Positions 53,153 through 63,538 of a DNA stretch of 64,000 nucleotides are shown here, piece after piece. The stretch is from contig NZ_JNNO01000001.1 of the NCBI RefSeq assembly GCF_000735585.1, positions 124,001 to 188,000 of the forward strand, in the 5' to 3' direction. The position numbers and the translations under genes are program-made. Each line of letters starts with the position of its first letter. Positions within the stretch are counted from its first letter, which is position 1. A model generated the notes under the pieces. It had not been told where the DNA came from, searched no databases, and was given only the letters and a program-made list of their open reading frames with translations. Origin of the DNA: Devosia sp. LC5 (GTDB taxonomy: Bacteria > Pseudomonadota > Alphaproteobacteria > Rhizobiales > Devosiaceae).

Positions 53153-54124
53153 CTATTCCGCTGCCGCCTGCTCGGGGCGCGTAACATCGTGAAAAAGCGC
53201 GCTAACCGACTCGCCGCTATTAATGCGCCGCATGGCCTCCGCCAATGCCGGTGCAACCGACAGCACGGTGAGCTTATCGACCATCCGTTCAGGCGCGATG
53301 GGGAGTGTATTGGTACAGACGATTTCGGCCAGGCCGGGTTGAGCGGCCAGGCGATGCAAGGCGGAGCCGGCGAAAATGCCATGCGTGCAGGCGATGCGGA
53401 TCGAGCGAACGCCGCTGGCCCGCAAATGCTCCAGCAGTTCGATCATCGATCCGCCGCTGGCGACCTCGTCATCGAGTACAATGACGTCACGTCCCCGCAC
53501 TTCGCCGATGATCGCCGAAATACGTACCTCGGTATCGCTGATGCGCTCTTTGGCCCCTGCGGCCACCGATGTTCCCAGCCGCTTGGCAAAAGCCGCAGCG
53601 GTCTTGGCATTACCCAGGTCCGGTGAAACCACCACGGTGTTGCTGAGATCATAGCGCTGGAAATGGGCAGCCAATTCGCTCAGGGCGTGCAGATGATCGA
53701 CCGGGACGCTGAAGAAGCCATGCACCTGTGGGGAATGCAGGGTCATGGTCAGCACGCGGTCGGCGCCTGCTGTAGTCAGCAGATCGGCCACCAAACGGCC
53801 GCCGATGGAAATGCGCGGGGCGTCCTTCTTGTCGGAGCGGGCGTAGGAATAATGCGGGATGACCGCCGTAATGCGCGAAGCCGAAGCGCCGCGTGCCGCA
53901 TCGAGCATCAGCAGCAGCTCCACCAGATGGTCCTGCACCGGGGCGCTCAATGTCTGGATCAGGAACACGTCCTGCTCGCGGCAATTGGCCTGCAACTGCA
54001 CTTCGAGGCAGTCATTGGAAAAGCGCTTCACGAGAGTGGGGTGAAGCGGGACGCCGAGCTGGGCGCAGATGTCCCTCGCCAACTCTGGATGCGAACTGCC
54101 ACCGAATACAGCGATCTGATTCAT
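53153..54124 (-). CDS. Divergent ribose-phosphate pyrophosphokinase (PRPP synthetase paralogue)
   Basis: 323 aa with the two-domain PRPP synthetase fold: VFGGSSHPELARDI, NCREQDVFLIQTL, HYSYARSDKKDAPRISIGGRL (quoted in parts), and the PRPP loop VIVLDDEVASGGSM. Compared with the canonical enzyme (DDMIDTGGT), the loop is altered and the conserved DLH of the catalytic flexible region reads TLH. It is probably a second, specialised paralogue, so the housekeeping prs is expected elsewhere. Confidence 0.85.
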   Translation of the reverse strand: MNQIAVFGGSSHPELARDICAQLGVPLHPTLVKRFSNDCLEVQLQANCREQDVFLIQTLSAPVQDHLVELLLMLDAARGASASRITAVIPHYSYARSDKKDAPRISIGGRLVADLLTTAGADRVLTMTLHSPQVHGFFSVPVDHLHALSELAAHFQRYDLSNTVVVSPDLGNAKTAAAFAKRLGTSVAAGAKERISDTEVRISAIIGEVRGRDVIVLDDEVASGGSMIELLEHLRASGVRSIRIACTHGIFAGSALHRLAAQPGLAEIVCTNTLPIAPERMVDKLTVLSVAPALAEAMRRINSGESVSALFHDVTRPEQAAAE

Positions 54125-54232
54125 CGGGACATCCTCGGCCTGCTTGAGGGCGGTGACAGCCCTCTACCGCAGCGGTCGCTTGCAGGCAAGCGGGGGTATT
54201 AATATTCGCGCTATCCAGGTACTCGATCGTCC

Positions 54233-54351
54233 CCTCGCCCCTCAGGGGAGAGGGCCAGGGTGAGGGGTGCGTTTCTGGGTACATCGCATTTGTTGTAGCA
54301 TCGCACCCCTCACCCGGCTCTACGCGCCGACCGCTCCCCTGAGGGGCGAGG
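54233..54351. repeat. ~120-bp inverted-repeat element
   Basis: Outer 18-bp arms 54233-54250 / 54334-54351 and inner 14-bp arms 54258-54271 / 54302-54315 are exact reverse complements around a 30-nt loop. Each outer arm also contains its own CCCCTCAGGGG palindrome. It is a REP/MITE-like intergenic element of a type common in Rhizobiales. Confidence 0.88.
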
Positions 54352-54396
54352 TGAGCTGGGGCGGATGCGATAGTTCGGTCGCCACCTAGCGCAGGA

Positions 54397-54687
54397 TCAA
54401 AGCGCGGCGTAGTCGATCTCCAGAAACCGGTCGACTTCGAGCGCCCAGCGGTCGCGCACAAAGGCAACATGGTCCGGGTGCTCGTTATAGCCGGCGTAGG
54501 CAGCCTGATCGGCGAACTCCATTGAAAAGCCGAAGGCATAATCATTCTTCGAGCTGACCTGCCGCAACTGCTCGAACTTCTCGACGCCCGGAATGCCTGC
54601 CAGCACTTTGGCATCGCGGAGGAAGGCACCCTCCTCCACCGATCCAGGCTGATGCTTGAGCGTGAAGACCACGGTATGCCGGATCAT
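54397..54687 (-). CDS. Dabb domain (stress-responsive A/B barrel) protein
   Basis: Small dimeric alpha/beta-barrel protein, 96 aa: [10 protein letters not shown] opens, with SKNDYAFGFSMEFADQAAYAGY and HPDHVAFVRD in the core, and a terminal YAAL. The Dabb family has varied, often unknown, roles. ATG overlaps the maeB stop (ATGA). Confidence 0.88.
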   Translation of the reverse strand: MIRHTVVFTLKHQPGSVEEGAFLRDAKVLAGIPGVEKFEQLRQVSSKNDYAFGFSMEFADQAAYAGYNEHPDHVAFVRDRWALEVDRFLEIDYAAL

Positions 54688-56969
54688 GCTTCGGTCCCGA
54701 TCGCTTCATTGGCCGCGATCGCGGCCATGTTGACGATGCCGCGGCTGGTCGTGGACGGCGCCAGGATATGCGCCGGCGAACGCGGCCCCATCAGGATCGG
54801 GCCGACCGAGAGCGCATTGTTCATTTCCTTGAGCAAGGTCATGGACAGGTTTGCCGCATCGAGGTTCGGGAAGATCAGTAGATTGGCTTCGCCGGTCAGG
54901 ACGGTGTCGGGCACATAGCGCTCGCGCAATTCCTGATTGAGCGCCAGATCGCCCTGCATTTCGCCTTCGACGATCAGGTCGGGGGCGATCGCCTTGAGCT
55001 TGTTATAAGCCTCCCGCATCTTGTAGGCGCTGTCGCCGTCACGCGAACCGAAATTCGAATAGCTGAGCAGCGCCGCGCGGGCCTCGATGTTGAAGCGCTT
55101 GAGGTGGTCCCGGGCCTGCAGGGTGATGCGCACGATTTCGTCGGCGGTCGGGTCCTGGTGGACATAGGTATCGGCCAGAAAGAAGGCACCGCGCGGCATG
55201 ATCAGCATGGAGAGCGCCGACACGTCATTAAGCCCGTCCTGCAAGCCAATGACCGAGCGGATATCGCGCACGTGCTTGATAAAGCGCCCCTGCAGGCCAC
55301 AGATCAGCGCATCGGCCTCGCCGCGTTTGACAGCCAGGGCACCGATTACGGTCGTATTGGTGCGCACCATCTGCCGGGCGGTGTCGGGCGTGACGCCGTC
55401 GCGGCCAACAAGCGAGTGGAACAGCGCAACATAATCGCGATAGCGCGGATCGTCCTCGGGATTGATGATCTCGAAATCAGTGCCGGGCTTGAGGTTGAGC
55501 CCGAAGCGCTCGATGCGTGCCTCGATCACGGCCGGACGGCCGATCAGGATTGGCCGGGCAATGCGTTCCTCGAGCAGCACCTGGGTAGCGCGCAGTACAC
55601 GCTCGTCTTCGCCATCGGCAAAGGCGAGGCGCTTGTTCTGCCCCTGGGCCCGATCGATGATCGGCTTCATCACGAGCCCAGAGCGGAACACGAACCGGTT
55701 AAGGCTATCGAGATAGGCCTTCCAGTCGGTAATCGGCTTCTTGGCCACGCCCGAATCCATCGCCGCGCGGGCGACGGCCGGCGCGATGCGCAGAATCAGC
55801 CGCTGGTCGAACGGGTTGGGGATGATGTGCTCGGAGCCATAGACGGCGGGCGCACCCGAAGGCGAGGATTCCAGCCCGGGCTCGTGGGCCAGCTTGGCGA
55901 TGGCGCGCACCGCCGCCAGCTTCATTTCCTCATTGATCGTGGTGGCACCAACGTCGAGCGCACCGCGGAAGATGAAGGGGAAGCACAGCACATTGTTGAC
56001 CTGGTTCGGATAGTCCGAGCGGCCGGTGCAGACCATGGCGTCCGGCCGGGTTTCCTTGGCCAGTTCGGGCATGATTTCCGGGTTCGGATTGGCCAGCGCC
56101 AGAATCAGCGGTTTGGGCGCCATCTTGCTCAGCATTTCGGGCTTGAGCGCCCCGGCCGCCGACAGGCCCAGGAATACATCGGCGCCATCGATCACTTCGG
56201 CCAGGCTCGTCGCCTCGCTGGTGCGGCGGAATTGGCCGCGCCATTTGTCATTGACGTCGTTGCGCTTATGGGTAACGAGGCCATCCTTGTCCGCGACCCA
56301 GATATTTTCGTATTTCGCACCCAGCGCGACCAGCACATTGAGACAGGCAATGGCCGCAGCCCCTGCCCCGGACGTGCAGATTTTAACGTCCTCGATCTTC
56401 TTGCCGGCCAGTTCGAGCCCATTCAGCACAGCTGCGCCGACGATGATGGCCGTACCATGCTGATCGTCATGGAACACCGGAATCGGCATGCGCTCGCGCA
56501 GCGTTTCCTCGATTTCAAAGCAATCGGGCGCGCGGATATCTTCCAGATTAATGCCGCCAAAGGTCGGCCAGAGCGGCGCCACGGCGTCGATGAATTTCTT
56601 GGGCTCGATCTCGTCGATTTCGAGATCGAACACGTCGATGCCGGCGAATTTCTTGAACAGCACCGCCTTGCCTTCCATCACCGGCTTGGATGCCAGCGCG
56701 CCGATATTGCCCAGCCCGAGTACGGCCGTGCCGTTGGAAATCACCGCGACCAGGTTTTGCCGCGAAGTATAGCGCGCGACGCTGTCGGGATTCTCCGCGA
56801 TTTCCTCGCAGGGCGCCGCAACGCCAGGGGAATAGGCAAGCGCAAGATCGCGCTGATTGCCCAGCGGCTTGGTTGGCTGGATTTCCAGCTTGCCCGGCTT
56901 GGGGAATTCATGGAAATGCAGGGCCGCTTCGCGAAGGGCTTTCCGCTGCTCGTTGATGTCGGTGGACAC
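54684..56969 (-). CDS. maeB: NADP-dependent malic enzyme with phosphotransacetylase-like domain
   Basis: 761 aa. Malic enzyme domain (about 1-430): [50 protein letters not shown](P) site [12 protein letters not shown]-terminal PTA-like domain (about 440-761) with [19 protein letters not shown]. In known MaeB enzymes the latter is regulatory, not catalytic. Start GTG 56969 is 8 nt after AGGAG. Confidence 0.95.
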   Translation of the reverse strand: MSTDINEQRKALREAALHFHEFPKPGKLEIQPTKPLGNQRDLALAYSPGVAAPCEEIAENPDSVARYTSRQNLVAVISNGTAVLGLGNIGALASKPVMEGKAVLFKKFAGIDVFDLEIDEIEPKKFIDAVAPLWPTFGGINLEDIRAPDCFEIEETLRERMPIPVFHDDQHGTAIIVGAAVLNGLELAGKKIEDVKICTSGAGAAAIACLNVLVALGAKYENIWVADKDGLVTHKRNDVNDKWRGQFRRTSEATSLAEVIDGADVFLGLSAAGALKPEMLSKMAPKPLILALANPNPEIMPELAKETRPDAMVCTGRSDYPNQVNNVLCFPFIFRGALDVGATTINEEMKLAAVRAIAKLAHEPGLESSPSGAPAVYGSEHIIPNPFDQRLILRIAPAVARAAMDSGVAKKPITDWKAYLDSLNRFVFRSGLVMKPIIDRAQGQNKRLAFADGEDERVLRATQVLLEERIARPILIGRPAVIEARIERFGLNLKPGTDFEIINPEDDPRYRDYVALFHSLVGRDGVTPDTARQMVRTNTTVIGALAVKRGEADALICGLQGRFIKHVRDIRSVIGLQDGLNDVSALSMLIMPRGAFFLADTYVHQDPTADEIVRITLQARDHLKRFNIEARAALLSYSNFGSRDGDSAYKMREAYNKLKAIAPDLIVEGEMQGDLALNQELRERYVPDTVLTGEANLLIFPNLDAANLSMTLLKEMNNALSVGPILMGPRSPAHILAPSTTSRGIVNMAAIAANEAIGTEA

Positions 56970-57082
56970 GAGGTATTCTCCTGGCGATCCGGCAACGATC
57001 AATGCAAATGGATTGCCGGCACGCGTACGTGCCATCAATCCGGCAGGATGAAAAGACCTAATGTCCGAAGGGTACTTGCCTT

Positions 57083-58681
57083 CTAGGCAGCGCTGGCAAC
57101 CGCAGCCTCACCGCGACGGCGCGGTGGTTGGGTGGCCTGCAGCGCAACGGCCAGTTCCTTGAACGCCCCGACCTTGAGAGCAGGCGCAAAAATGAAACCC
57201 TGGGCATGCAGCACGCCCCGCGCTCGCAGGTAAAGTGCCTGCGCCTCGGTCTCCACGCCCTCAGCCACGATCTCGCAATTGAGATCCTTGGCCATGGCAA
57301 TCAAGCCGTCCAGCACCGGCACCTGGGTGGTGTCCGGCTTGACCATGTCGACGAATATCCGATCGATCTTGATCACATCGACGCCCAGCGTGGCGAGATA
57401 GGCCAGGTTGGAATGTCCCGTGCCCGCATCGTCCATGGCCAGCTTGGCGCCCAGCGCGTGCAGCCCGGCAATCACGCTGATCGCCACGGTCGAATTGGCC
57501 AGCGGGCGGCGCTCGGTGATCTCGAACACCAACTGCCGGTAGGCAATGGGCGAGCCGCCGAAAATGGCCTGCACGTCCTCGATAATGCTGCCATCGCGGA
57601 AATGGCCCTCGAACAGGTTGATCGATACCTTGAGCTCGGGTATCTGCCGGCACAATTCGCCCAAGTCGAACTTGACCTGCTGCATCAGCGACAACGTCAT
57701 CGGAATGGCGAGGCCGGTGACTTCGGCATAGTCGATGAACGCCCCGGGCGGCACCACTTCGCCATTGCGCTTTTCCCAGCGGCATAGCACTTCGCAGCCG
57801 ACCAACTCGCCCGTCCGCAGATTGATCACCGGCTGGTAATAGGGCTTGATCTGGCCACGGGCGATGGCCCGTTCCAGATCGAAGGCGGGCACGCGCGAGC
57901 GGCGAACATAGTGCAAGGCCGTCAGCAGGAACACCGCGCTCATCAGGCAGGCCAGGACGGTGAAGCTTATATCGAGATCGGCATAGCCGGCGCGGACCAC
58001 GGCGAACGGCACGGCCGCTTCGATCTTGAGCGGCAATTCACCGGCAAAACTCTGGGCCGAGATGAATTCAGTGCCGCCCTGCCCGTCAAAGGCGGTCGCA
58101 TCGCCCAGGGTGAACACCGAGGTGCCATTGGTCAGCACTACGCGCAGCACGCCGGCGGCCGGGATGATGTGTGCCAGGCCCGCCTGGCTCTGGCTGGCCA
58201 GCGGCACGAAGGCGGAAACCCGCCGCGTCATGCCGAACACCTGGGTGATCTTGAGCGCGGGCATCGCCATCTGCCCCAGCTTGACCACGGTGATCGTCTC
58301 GGTATGTCCCGGGATCGGTAGGCTCTGCGACAGTGGCGAATAGGAAACCGTGCGGCCGAAGGCGTCGCAATATTGGACACCATCGGCATTCTCGACCAGC
58401 ACCTGCTTCAGATCAAGGCTGGATTCAATCTCGTCCTGTACATTGGCAACAAAAGTCGGCGTGCAAAGCGAGGGGCTAGCCGCCAACACCCGCCGCAGCG
58501 AGGCCACCGCATCCATCGCACCGATTTCGATTTGTGAACTAACCACGCTAGCGGATTGTTGAATAACCGCTTTTTCGCGAACCCGCACATAGGCGTCGAG
58601 CAGATAATCCACCGCCAGGATGGGCACGAACGCCAGAATGGCGCCCAACAGCATCAGGATGTGGGAATACCGCGACTGCAC
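57083..58681 (-). CDS. CSS-type EAL domain c-di-GMP phosphodiesterase
   Basis: 532 aa: N-terminal helix, periplasmic CSS-like domain (about 30-235, cysteines in SLCTP and QYCDAF), second helix (about 238-260), cytosolic EAL domain (about 270-515). The signature reads EVL in GCEVLCRW; other catalytic residues are kept: SINLFE, FEITER, MDDAGTGHSN, IKIDRIF and AEGVET. CSS-domain enzymes sense periplasmic redox state. Activity is likely although the EAL triplet is altered. Confidence 0.9.
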   Translation of the reverse strand: MQSRYSHILMLLGAILAFVPILAVDYLLDAYVRVREKAVIQQSASVVSSQIEIGAMDAVASLRRVLAASPSLCTPTFVANVQDEIESSLDLKQVLVENADGVQYCDAFGRTVSYSPLSQSLPIPGHTETITVVKLGQMAMPALKITQVFGMTRRVSAFVPLASQSQAGLAHIIPAAGVLRVVLTNGTSVFTLGDATAFDGQGGTEFISAQSFAGELPLKIEAAVPFAVVRAGYADLDISFTVLACLMSAVFLLTALHYVRRSRVPAFDLERAIARGQIKPYYQPVINLRTGELVGCEVLCRWEKRNGEVVPPGAFIDYAEVTGLAIPMTLSLMQQVKFDLGELCRQIPELKVSINLFEGHFRDGSIIEDVQAIFGGSPIAYRQLVFEITERRPLANSTVAISVIAGLHALGAKLAMDDAGTGHSNLAYLATLGVDVIKIDRIFVDMVKPDTTQVPVLDGLIAMAKDLNCEIVAEGVETEAQALYLRARGVLHAQGFIFAPALKVGAFKELAVALQATQPPRRRGEAAVASAA

Positions 58682-58771
58682 AAAACGAATCCGGGAAAAT
58701 AGTTCTTCGCCGCCATAGCGGTAGCAACAGGCATTTAACGCATCATTAACGCTGATTAACCGCCGGAAACG

Positions 58772-58803
58772 AAAAGGGCGGACACCGTCGGGTGCCCGCC
58801 CTC
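58772..58803 (-). terminator. Rho-independent terminator after aspS
   Basis: On the minus strand GGGCGGGCACC pairs with GGTGTCCGCCC around a 4-nt loop with one G-T wobble, followed by TTTT, 23 nt past the aspS stop. Confidence 0.9.
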
Positions 58804-58823
58804 GTTGGCTCTGCCGGCAGGAC

Positions 58824-60617
58824 CTACTTGTCCTGCACGTTCAGCCGGATGCTGAGTTCGCGCAGCTGCTTGGCCGAAGCCGGGCTCGGCGCGTTCATCA
58901 GCAAGTCTTCGGCCTGCTGGTTCATCGGGAAGGCCGTAATCTCACGCAGGTTTTGCACGCCACAGATCAGCATGACGATGCGATCAACGCCAAATGCCGC
59001 GCCGCCATGTGGCGGGGCGCCATACTGGAACGCACGATAGAGCCCACCGAACTGCTCCTCCACCTCGTCACGGCTCTTGCCGGTCAGCTCGAACGCCTTG
59101 ACCATGGTCTCGGGCAGCTGGTTACGGATCGAGCCGGAGGCGATTTCGTAGCCGTTGCAGACCGCATCATACTGATAGGCCTTGATGGTCAGCGGGTCCT
59201 GGCTGTTGAGCGCCTCGATCCCGCCCTGCGGCATGGAGAAGGGGTTATGAGCGAAATCCACGCGCTTTTCCTCTTCGTCCCATTCGTAGAACGGGAAATC
59301 GACGATCCAGCACAGGGCGAACTGCTCGGTGTCGACAACACCAATATCGGTCGCCGCCTTGGTACGGGCCTCGCCCGCAAACTTGTAGAACTTGGCCGGG
59401 CGCCCGCAGACGAAGAACACGGCGTCGCCATCGGCAAGGCCGAGCTGAGCCTTGATTGCGGCGGTGCGCTCTTCCCCAATGTTCTTGGCGATGGGGCCTG
59501 AGCCCTGCCCGTCCTTGAAGAAAATATAGCCAAGGCCAGGCTGACCCTCGCCCTGCGCCCAGGCATTCATGCGGTCGCAGAATGCGCGGCCGATCGGCTC
59601 GGCGCCGGGTTTATTCTTGGCCGGAATGGCCCACACTTCGACCTTGGGATCGGCCTCGATCTGGCCGGCAAACACCTTGAAGCCGGAGCCGGCGAAATGC
59701 TCGGTCACCGCCTGCATTTCGATGGGGTTACGCAGATCGGGCTTGTCCGATCCATATTTGCGGATCGCTGTGTCATAGGGAATGCGCGGCCAATCCTTGG
59801 TCACGCGCTTGCCATCGGCAAATTCCTCGAAAATGCCGGTAATGACCGGGGTCATCGTATCCCACACGTCTTCCTGCGTCACGAAGCTCATTTCCAGGTC
59901 GAGCTGGTAGAATTCGCCCGGCAGGCGATCGGCCCGCGGATCTTCGTCGCGGAAACAGGGCGCGATCTGGAAATAGCGGTCGAAGCCGGCCACCATCAGC
60001 AGCTGCTTATACTGCTGCGGCGCCTGGGGCAGTGCGAAGAACTTGCCGGGATGAATACGGCTGGGCACGAGAAAGTCGCGCGCACCTTCGGGTGAAGATG
60101 CGGTGAGGATCGGCGTCGAATATTCAGCAAAGCCGGCCGTCGCCATTTCGCGGCGCATCGCAGCGATCACCTTGGTGCGCTTGACGATATTGGCATGCAG
60201 CTTCTCGCGGCGCAGATCGACGAAACGATACTTGAGCCGCACATCCTCGGGATATTCCTGATCGCCAAAAACCGGCAGCGGCAGTTCCTTGGCCGCCGAG
60301 AGCACTTCGATCTCGCGTACATAGATTTCGACTGCCCCGGTGGGCAGGTTCGGATTCACGGCTGCCGCGTCGCGCAGCTTCACTTCTCCGTCAATGCGCA
60401 GCACCCATTCGGCCCGGATTTTCTCGGCAGCGGCGAAGGCCGGAGAATCAGGGTCGATCACAGCCTGGGTCAGGCCATAATGGTCGCGCAGATCGATGAA
60501 GAGCAGGCCGCCATGGTCACGGATACGATGCACCCAGCCGCTGAGGCGGACGGTCTGGCCTGCATCCTGGGCGGTCAGGGCCCCGCAGGTGTGCGAGCGG
60601 TAGCGATGTGTTGTCAT
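58824..60617 (-). CDS. aspS: Aspartyl-tRNA synthetase
   Basis: Class II synthetase, 597 aa, bacterial type with GAD insert. OB-fold anticodon domain [21 protein letters not shown] (first part), motif 2 [11 protein letters not shown], and motif 3 [13 protein letters not shown] 60617 gives the usual [12 protein letters not shown] start; the upstream open frame to 60776 is rejected. Confidence 0.96.
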   Translation of the reverse strand: MTTHRYRSHTCGALTAQDAGQTVRLSGWVHRIRDHGGLLFIDLRDHYGLTQAVIDPDSPAFAAAEKIRAEWVLRIDGEVKLRDAAAVNPNLPTGAVEIYVREIEVLSAAKELPLPVFGDQEYPEDVRLKYRFVDLRREKLHANIVKRTKVIAAMRREMATAGFAEYSTPILTASSPEGARDFLVPSRIHPGKFFALPQAPQQYKQLLMVAGFDRYFQIAPCFRDEDPRADRLPGEFYQLDLEMSFVTQEDVWDTMTPVITGIFEEFADGKRVTKDWPRIPYDTAIRKYGSDKPDLRNPIEMQAVTEHFAGSGFKVFAGQIEADPKVEVWAIPAKNKPGAEPIGRAFCDRMNAWAQGEGQPGLGYIFFKDGQGSGPIAKNIGEERTAAIKAQLGLADGDAVFFVCGRPAKFYKFAGEARTKAATDIGVVDTEQFALCWIVDFPFYEWDEEEKRVDFAHNPFSMPQGGIEALNSQDPLTIKAYQYDAVCNGYEIASGSIRNQLPETMVKAFELTGKSRDEVEEQFGGLYRAFQYGAPPHGGAAFGVDRIVMLICGVQNLREITAFPMNQQAEDLLMNAPSPASAKQLRELSIRLNVQDK

Positions 60618-60817
60618 GTCGGAACTCGGTAAAAGGCCGGAATCTTGGGCCGGAAAAGCGCATGGGTCGCCATGCTTGTCAAGTTGAGCCGGTCCGGGTG
60701 GTGGGGTTGCATCACCCCGCCGCGCTAACCAATTCCTTATGCTTAAAGATTCACTTCTGGAGTGACGCGGCAGCACCTGCTAGGAACAATCTTGACTATT
60801 TTGAGACGGAAACCGGT

Positions 60818-61987
60818 ATGGACGCCATAATTTCCACAGATGCGCTCGCGGCCTTCTGCGACCGCGCCTCTAAGTTCGACTTCGTGACAGTTGATACCGA
60901 GTTCTTGCGCGAAACCACTTACTGGCCAAAACTTTGCCTGATCCAGGCCGCGACCGATGATGAAGCCGTGTTGATCGACCCGTTGGCGTCGGGGATCGAT
61001 CTGACCCCCTTCTTCGCGCTGCTGGCCAATCCAGAGGTCACAAAAGTGTTCCATGCCGCAAGGCAGGACGTAGAAATTTTCGTCAAGTTGAGCGGCAAGG
61101 TGCCGGTCAATATTTTCGATACCCAGGTCGCCGCCAGCGTCTGCGGCTTCGGCGATAGCGTCTCCTACGACAATCTGGTGCGCTCCATCACCAACGTCGA
61201 ACTCGACAAGTCCTCGCGCTTTACCGATTGGTCCGCTCGCCCGCTCTCGGAAAAGCAGTTGACCTATGCGCTGGCCGACGTCACATATCTGCGCGATATC
61301 TATCGCGAACTGCGCAAGCAGGTCGATGCCACCAAGCGCTGGGATTGGGTGGAAGACGAGCTGGGCGTGTTGCGCAGCATCGATACCTATGTCGTGCAGC
61401 CGGAAAATGCCTGGGAACGGCTGAAGATGAAGATCAACCGCCCGCGCGACCTGGCGGCTCTCAAGGTGCTGGCCGGCTGGCGCGAAAAACGCGCGCAGGA
61501 CAGCGATCAGCCGCGCAGCCGGATTCTCAAGGATGACGTGCTGTTCGAATTGGCCATGCAGCGCCCGTTGACCCCCGATGCCTTCGACAAACTGCGCGCG
61601 GTACCGCGTGGCTTTGGCCGCAGCTCAGCCGCCGCCGAGATCATGGCGCTGCTCAAGGACGTCGAGGCGCTGGGCAAGGCCGAATTGCCGACCATGCCCG
61701 AGCGCTATCGCGGCCCCTCGCCCAAGGGCGCGGTGGGCGATCTCATCCGCGTGCTGCTCAAATCAGTGTCCGAGCAACACGGCGTCGCCGCCCGTATCAT
61801 CGCCACCTCCGACGATATCGATGCCCTGGTGCTCGATGACGAGGCCGATGTCGCCGCCCTAAAGGGCTGGCGCCGCAAGCTGTTCGGCGAAAAGGCTCTG
61901 GCGATAAAGCACGGCCGCGTAGGCCTGGTTGCCACCCGCAAGGGGATAGTCGAATTTCCGGTGGCACAAACAGAAGCGGCCGAATAG
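60818..61987 (+). CDS. rnd: Ribonuclease D
   Basis: 3'-5' exoribonuclease of the DEDDy class, 389 aa. VDTEFLRETTYWP, HAARQDVEIF and LTYALADVTYLRDIY carry the acid residues and tyrosine; an HRDC domain (PRDLAALKVLAGWREKRA) follows. Takes part in tRNA and other RNA 3' maturation. ATG 60818; convergent with ppx. Confidence 0.95.
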   Translation: MDAIISTDALAAFCDRASKFDFVTVDTEFLRETTYWPKLCLIQAATDDEAVLIDPLASGIDLTPFFALLANPEVTKVFHAARQDVEIFVKLSGKVPVNIFDTQVAASVCGFGDSVSYDNLVRSITNVELDKSSRFTDWSARPLSEKQLTYALADVTYLRDIYRELRKQVDATKRWDWVEDELGVLRSIDTYVVQPENAWERLKMKINRPRDLAALKVLAGWREKRAQDSDQPRSRILKDDVLFELAMQRPLTPDAFDKLRAVPRGFGRSSAAAEIMALLKDVEALGKAELPTMPERYRGPSPKGAVGDLIRVLLKSVSEQHGVAARIIATSDDIDALVLDDEADVAALKGWRRKLFGEKALAIKHGRVGLVATRKGIVEFPVAQTEAAE

Positions 61988-61996
61988 CCGCTCCGC

Positions 61997-63538
61997 CTAG
62001 CTCGCGATTCGAATGAACGAGGCCTTGTAGCCCGCCAGATTGGCGAACTGGTCTAACCGTCCGCTCAGGTGTTCGCCATTGAGAAACGCGAAGTCCTGCG
62101 GCAGCACCAGTGCCAGCACGTTGCCATCTACTTCGAAGCGGATACGCGGCAGTATCCCCGGCATGGCCGCCGTCATCGGATAGGCGACGCGGAACAGCGC
62201 CCCGATCAGCTTGGCGCGCTGCGATGCATCCGGCGTGGCGAGGGCCAGCAATGGCTGGTCGATGCCCTTCATCTTGAGCCCGCCATAGCGCACGGCAATG
62301 ACCTGGCAGAGGAAGGCGCGACCGGGATGATCCACACCGGTTAGGGAGCCATAGGCCACTGCATCTACGCTCTGCACGCCCCGATAGTCGGGGTGGGCGC
62401 GCCAGGCAATGTCGGCCAGAAGGCAGGCCACGGTGCGCAGCCGCGTTTCCTCAGCCGTTTCCACAATGCCCGCGGCGGCAAAATATTGCCCGGTAAATTC
62501 GATCAGGTCATTGGCATGCGAAGGCGAGCGCGAGCGCAGCACGGAGAGCTCTTCGGCCGCCTGGATCAGCGGATCGATCGCCTGTTCCTTGGGGTCGAGC
62601 AAGCCATGCAGATAGCCCTCGCGCACGCCCAGCGCCGAGAACATCACATTGGTAAAGGCGCCGGTCTTTAACACTTCGCCTAGCACAGCGGCACCGAACG
62701 GCACCAGATCGCGTCGCGAGGAGCTGACGAATTCAGAACCAGGATAATTCTTGAGCGAGCCAGCCTCGACGATCTCGGTGCAGAGCGCGATCATGTCCTC
62801 GGCGGGTACCGTATAATGCTGCACCATCTGCAGCGGGTAGTCGCGCAACACCTGATGCAGCTTGGCCAGCGAACGCCAGGTGCCGCCAATGGCCGCAAAA
62901 CTATTGCCCGGCGCGACGGTCTTGAGGATGGAGGCTTCCAGCCTCTCCCGCACGATGCTCGCGGCCTTGACCGGACTGCCGTTGCTGTCGTCCTGCAGGC
63001 GGATCACGCCGAGTTCGTAGGATTCTCCATTGGTGTCATTGCCGTTCTTGATGGCAGAGAGCTCAAGGCTGCCGCCACCCAGATCACCAACAATGCCATC
63101 AAATCCCGGAATGCCGGCCACCACGCCCAGCGCTGCGAAATGGGCCTCCCGCTCGCCGCTCAGCACCTGGACCTTGGTGTCCATGATGGTTTCGACGGCG
63201 TTGACGAAGTCTTCGCGATTGGCCGCGTCACGCACCGCGGAGGTCGCCAGCACATAGACTTTGCCCACCCGCATCATCCGCGCCACTAGCGCAAAGCGCT
63301 TGATGGCCTCGATCGCCTGGGCGACATTGGCGTCGGCCAGGCGCCCGGTCTGGGCAATGCCGCGCCCCAGGGCGCAGGCGGATTTTTCGTTATAGAGCGG
63401 CGTCAGCGAGCGCGCGTGGCGCTCGTAGACGACCAGGCGGACGGAATTGGAGCCGATATCGAGGACGGCCACGGGCTTTGCGCCCTTGATCCGCCCCTGT
63501 GCCGTTGGATCGGCATCGACCCCCCAGAATTGTGTCAA
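61997..63538 (-). CDS. ppx: Exopolyphosphatase (Ppx/GppA)
   Basis: 513 aa; ASKHA fold hydrolase of polyphosphate and/or pppGpp. [43 protein letters not shown] and [11 protein letters not shown] are the family motifs. The C-terminal part is a helical HD-like domain. ATG overlaps the ppk stop by ATGA, the usual ppk-ppx pair. Confidence 0.94.
   Translation of the reverse strand: MTQFWGVDADPTAQGRIKGAKPVAVLDIGSNSVRLVVYERHARSLTPLYNEKSACALGRGIAQTGRLADANVAQAIEAIKRFALVARMMRVGKVYVLATSAVRDAANREDFVNAVETIMDTKVQVLSGEREAHFAALGVVAGIPGFDGIVGDLGGGSLELSAIKNGNDTNGESYELGVIRLQDDSNGSPVKAASIVRERLEASILKTVAPGNSFAAIGGTWRSLAKLHQVLRDYPLQMVQHYTVPAEDMIALCTEIVEAGSLKNYPGSEFVSSSRRDLVPFGAAVLGEVLKTGAFTNVMFSALGVREGYLHGLLDPKEQAIDPLIQAAEELSVLRSRSPSHANDLIEFTGQYFAAAGIVETAEETRLRTVACLLADIAWRAHPDYRGVQSVDAVAYGSLTGVDHPGRAFLCQVIAVRYGGLKMKGIDQPLLALATPDASQRAKLIGALFRVAYPMTAAMPGILPRIRFEVDGNVLALVLPQDFAFLNGEHLSGRLDQFANLAGYKASFIRIAS

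Noticed and set aside
55104..57086. A 660-codon open frame antisense to maeB
   Set aside because: Mirror-frame artefact of codon bias; maeB on the other strand is complete with all motifs.
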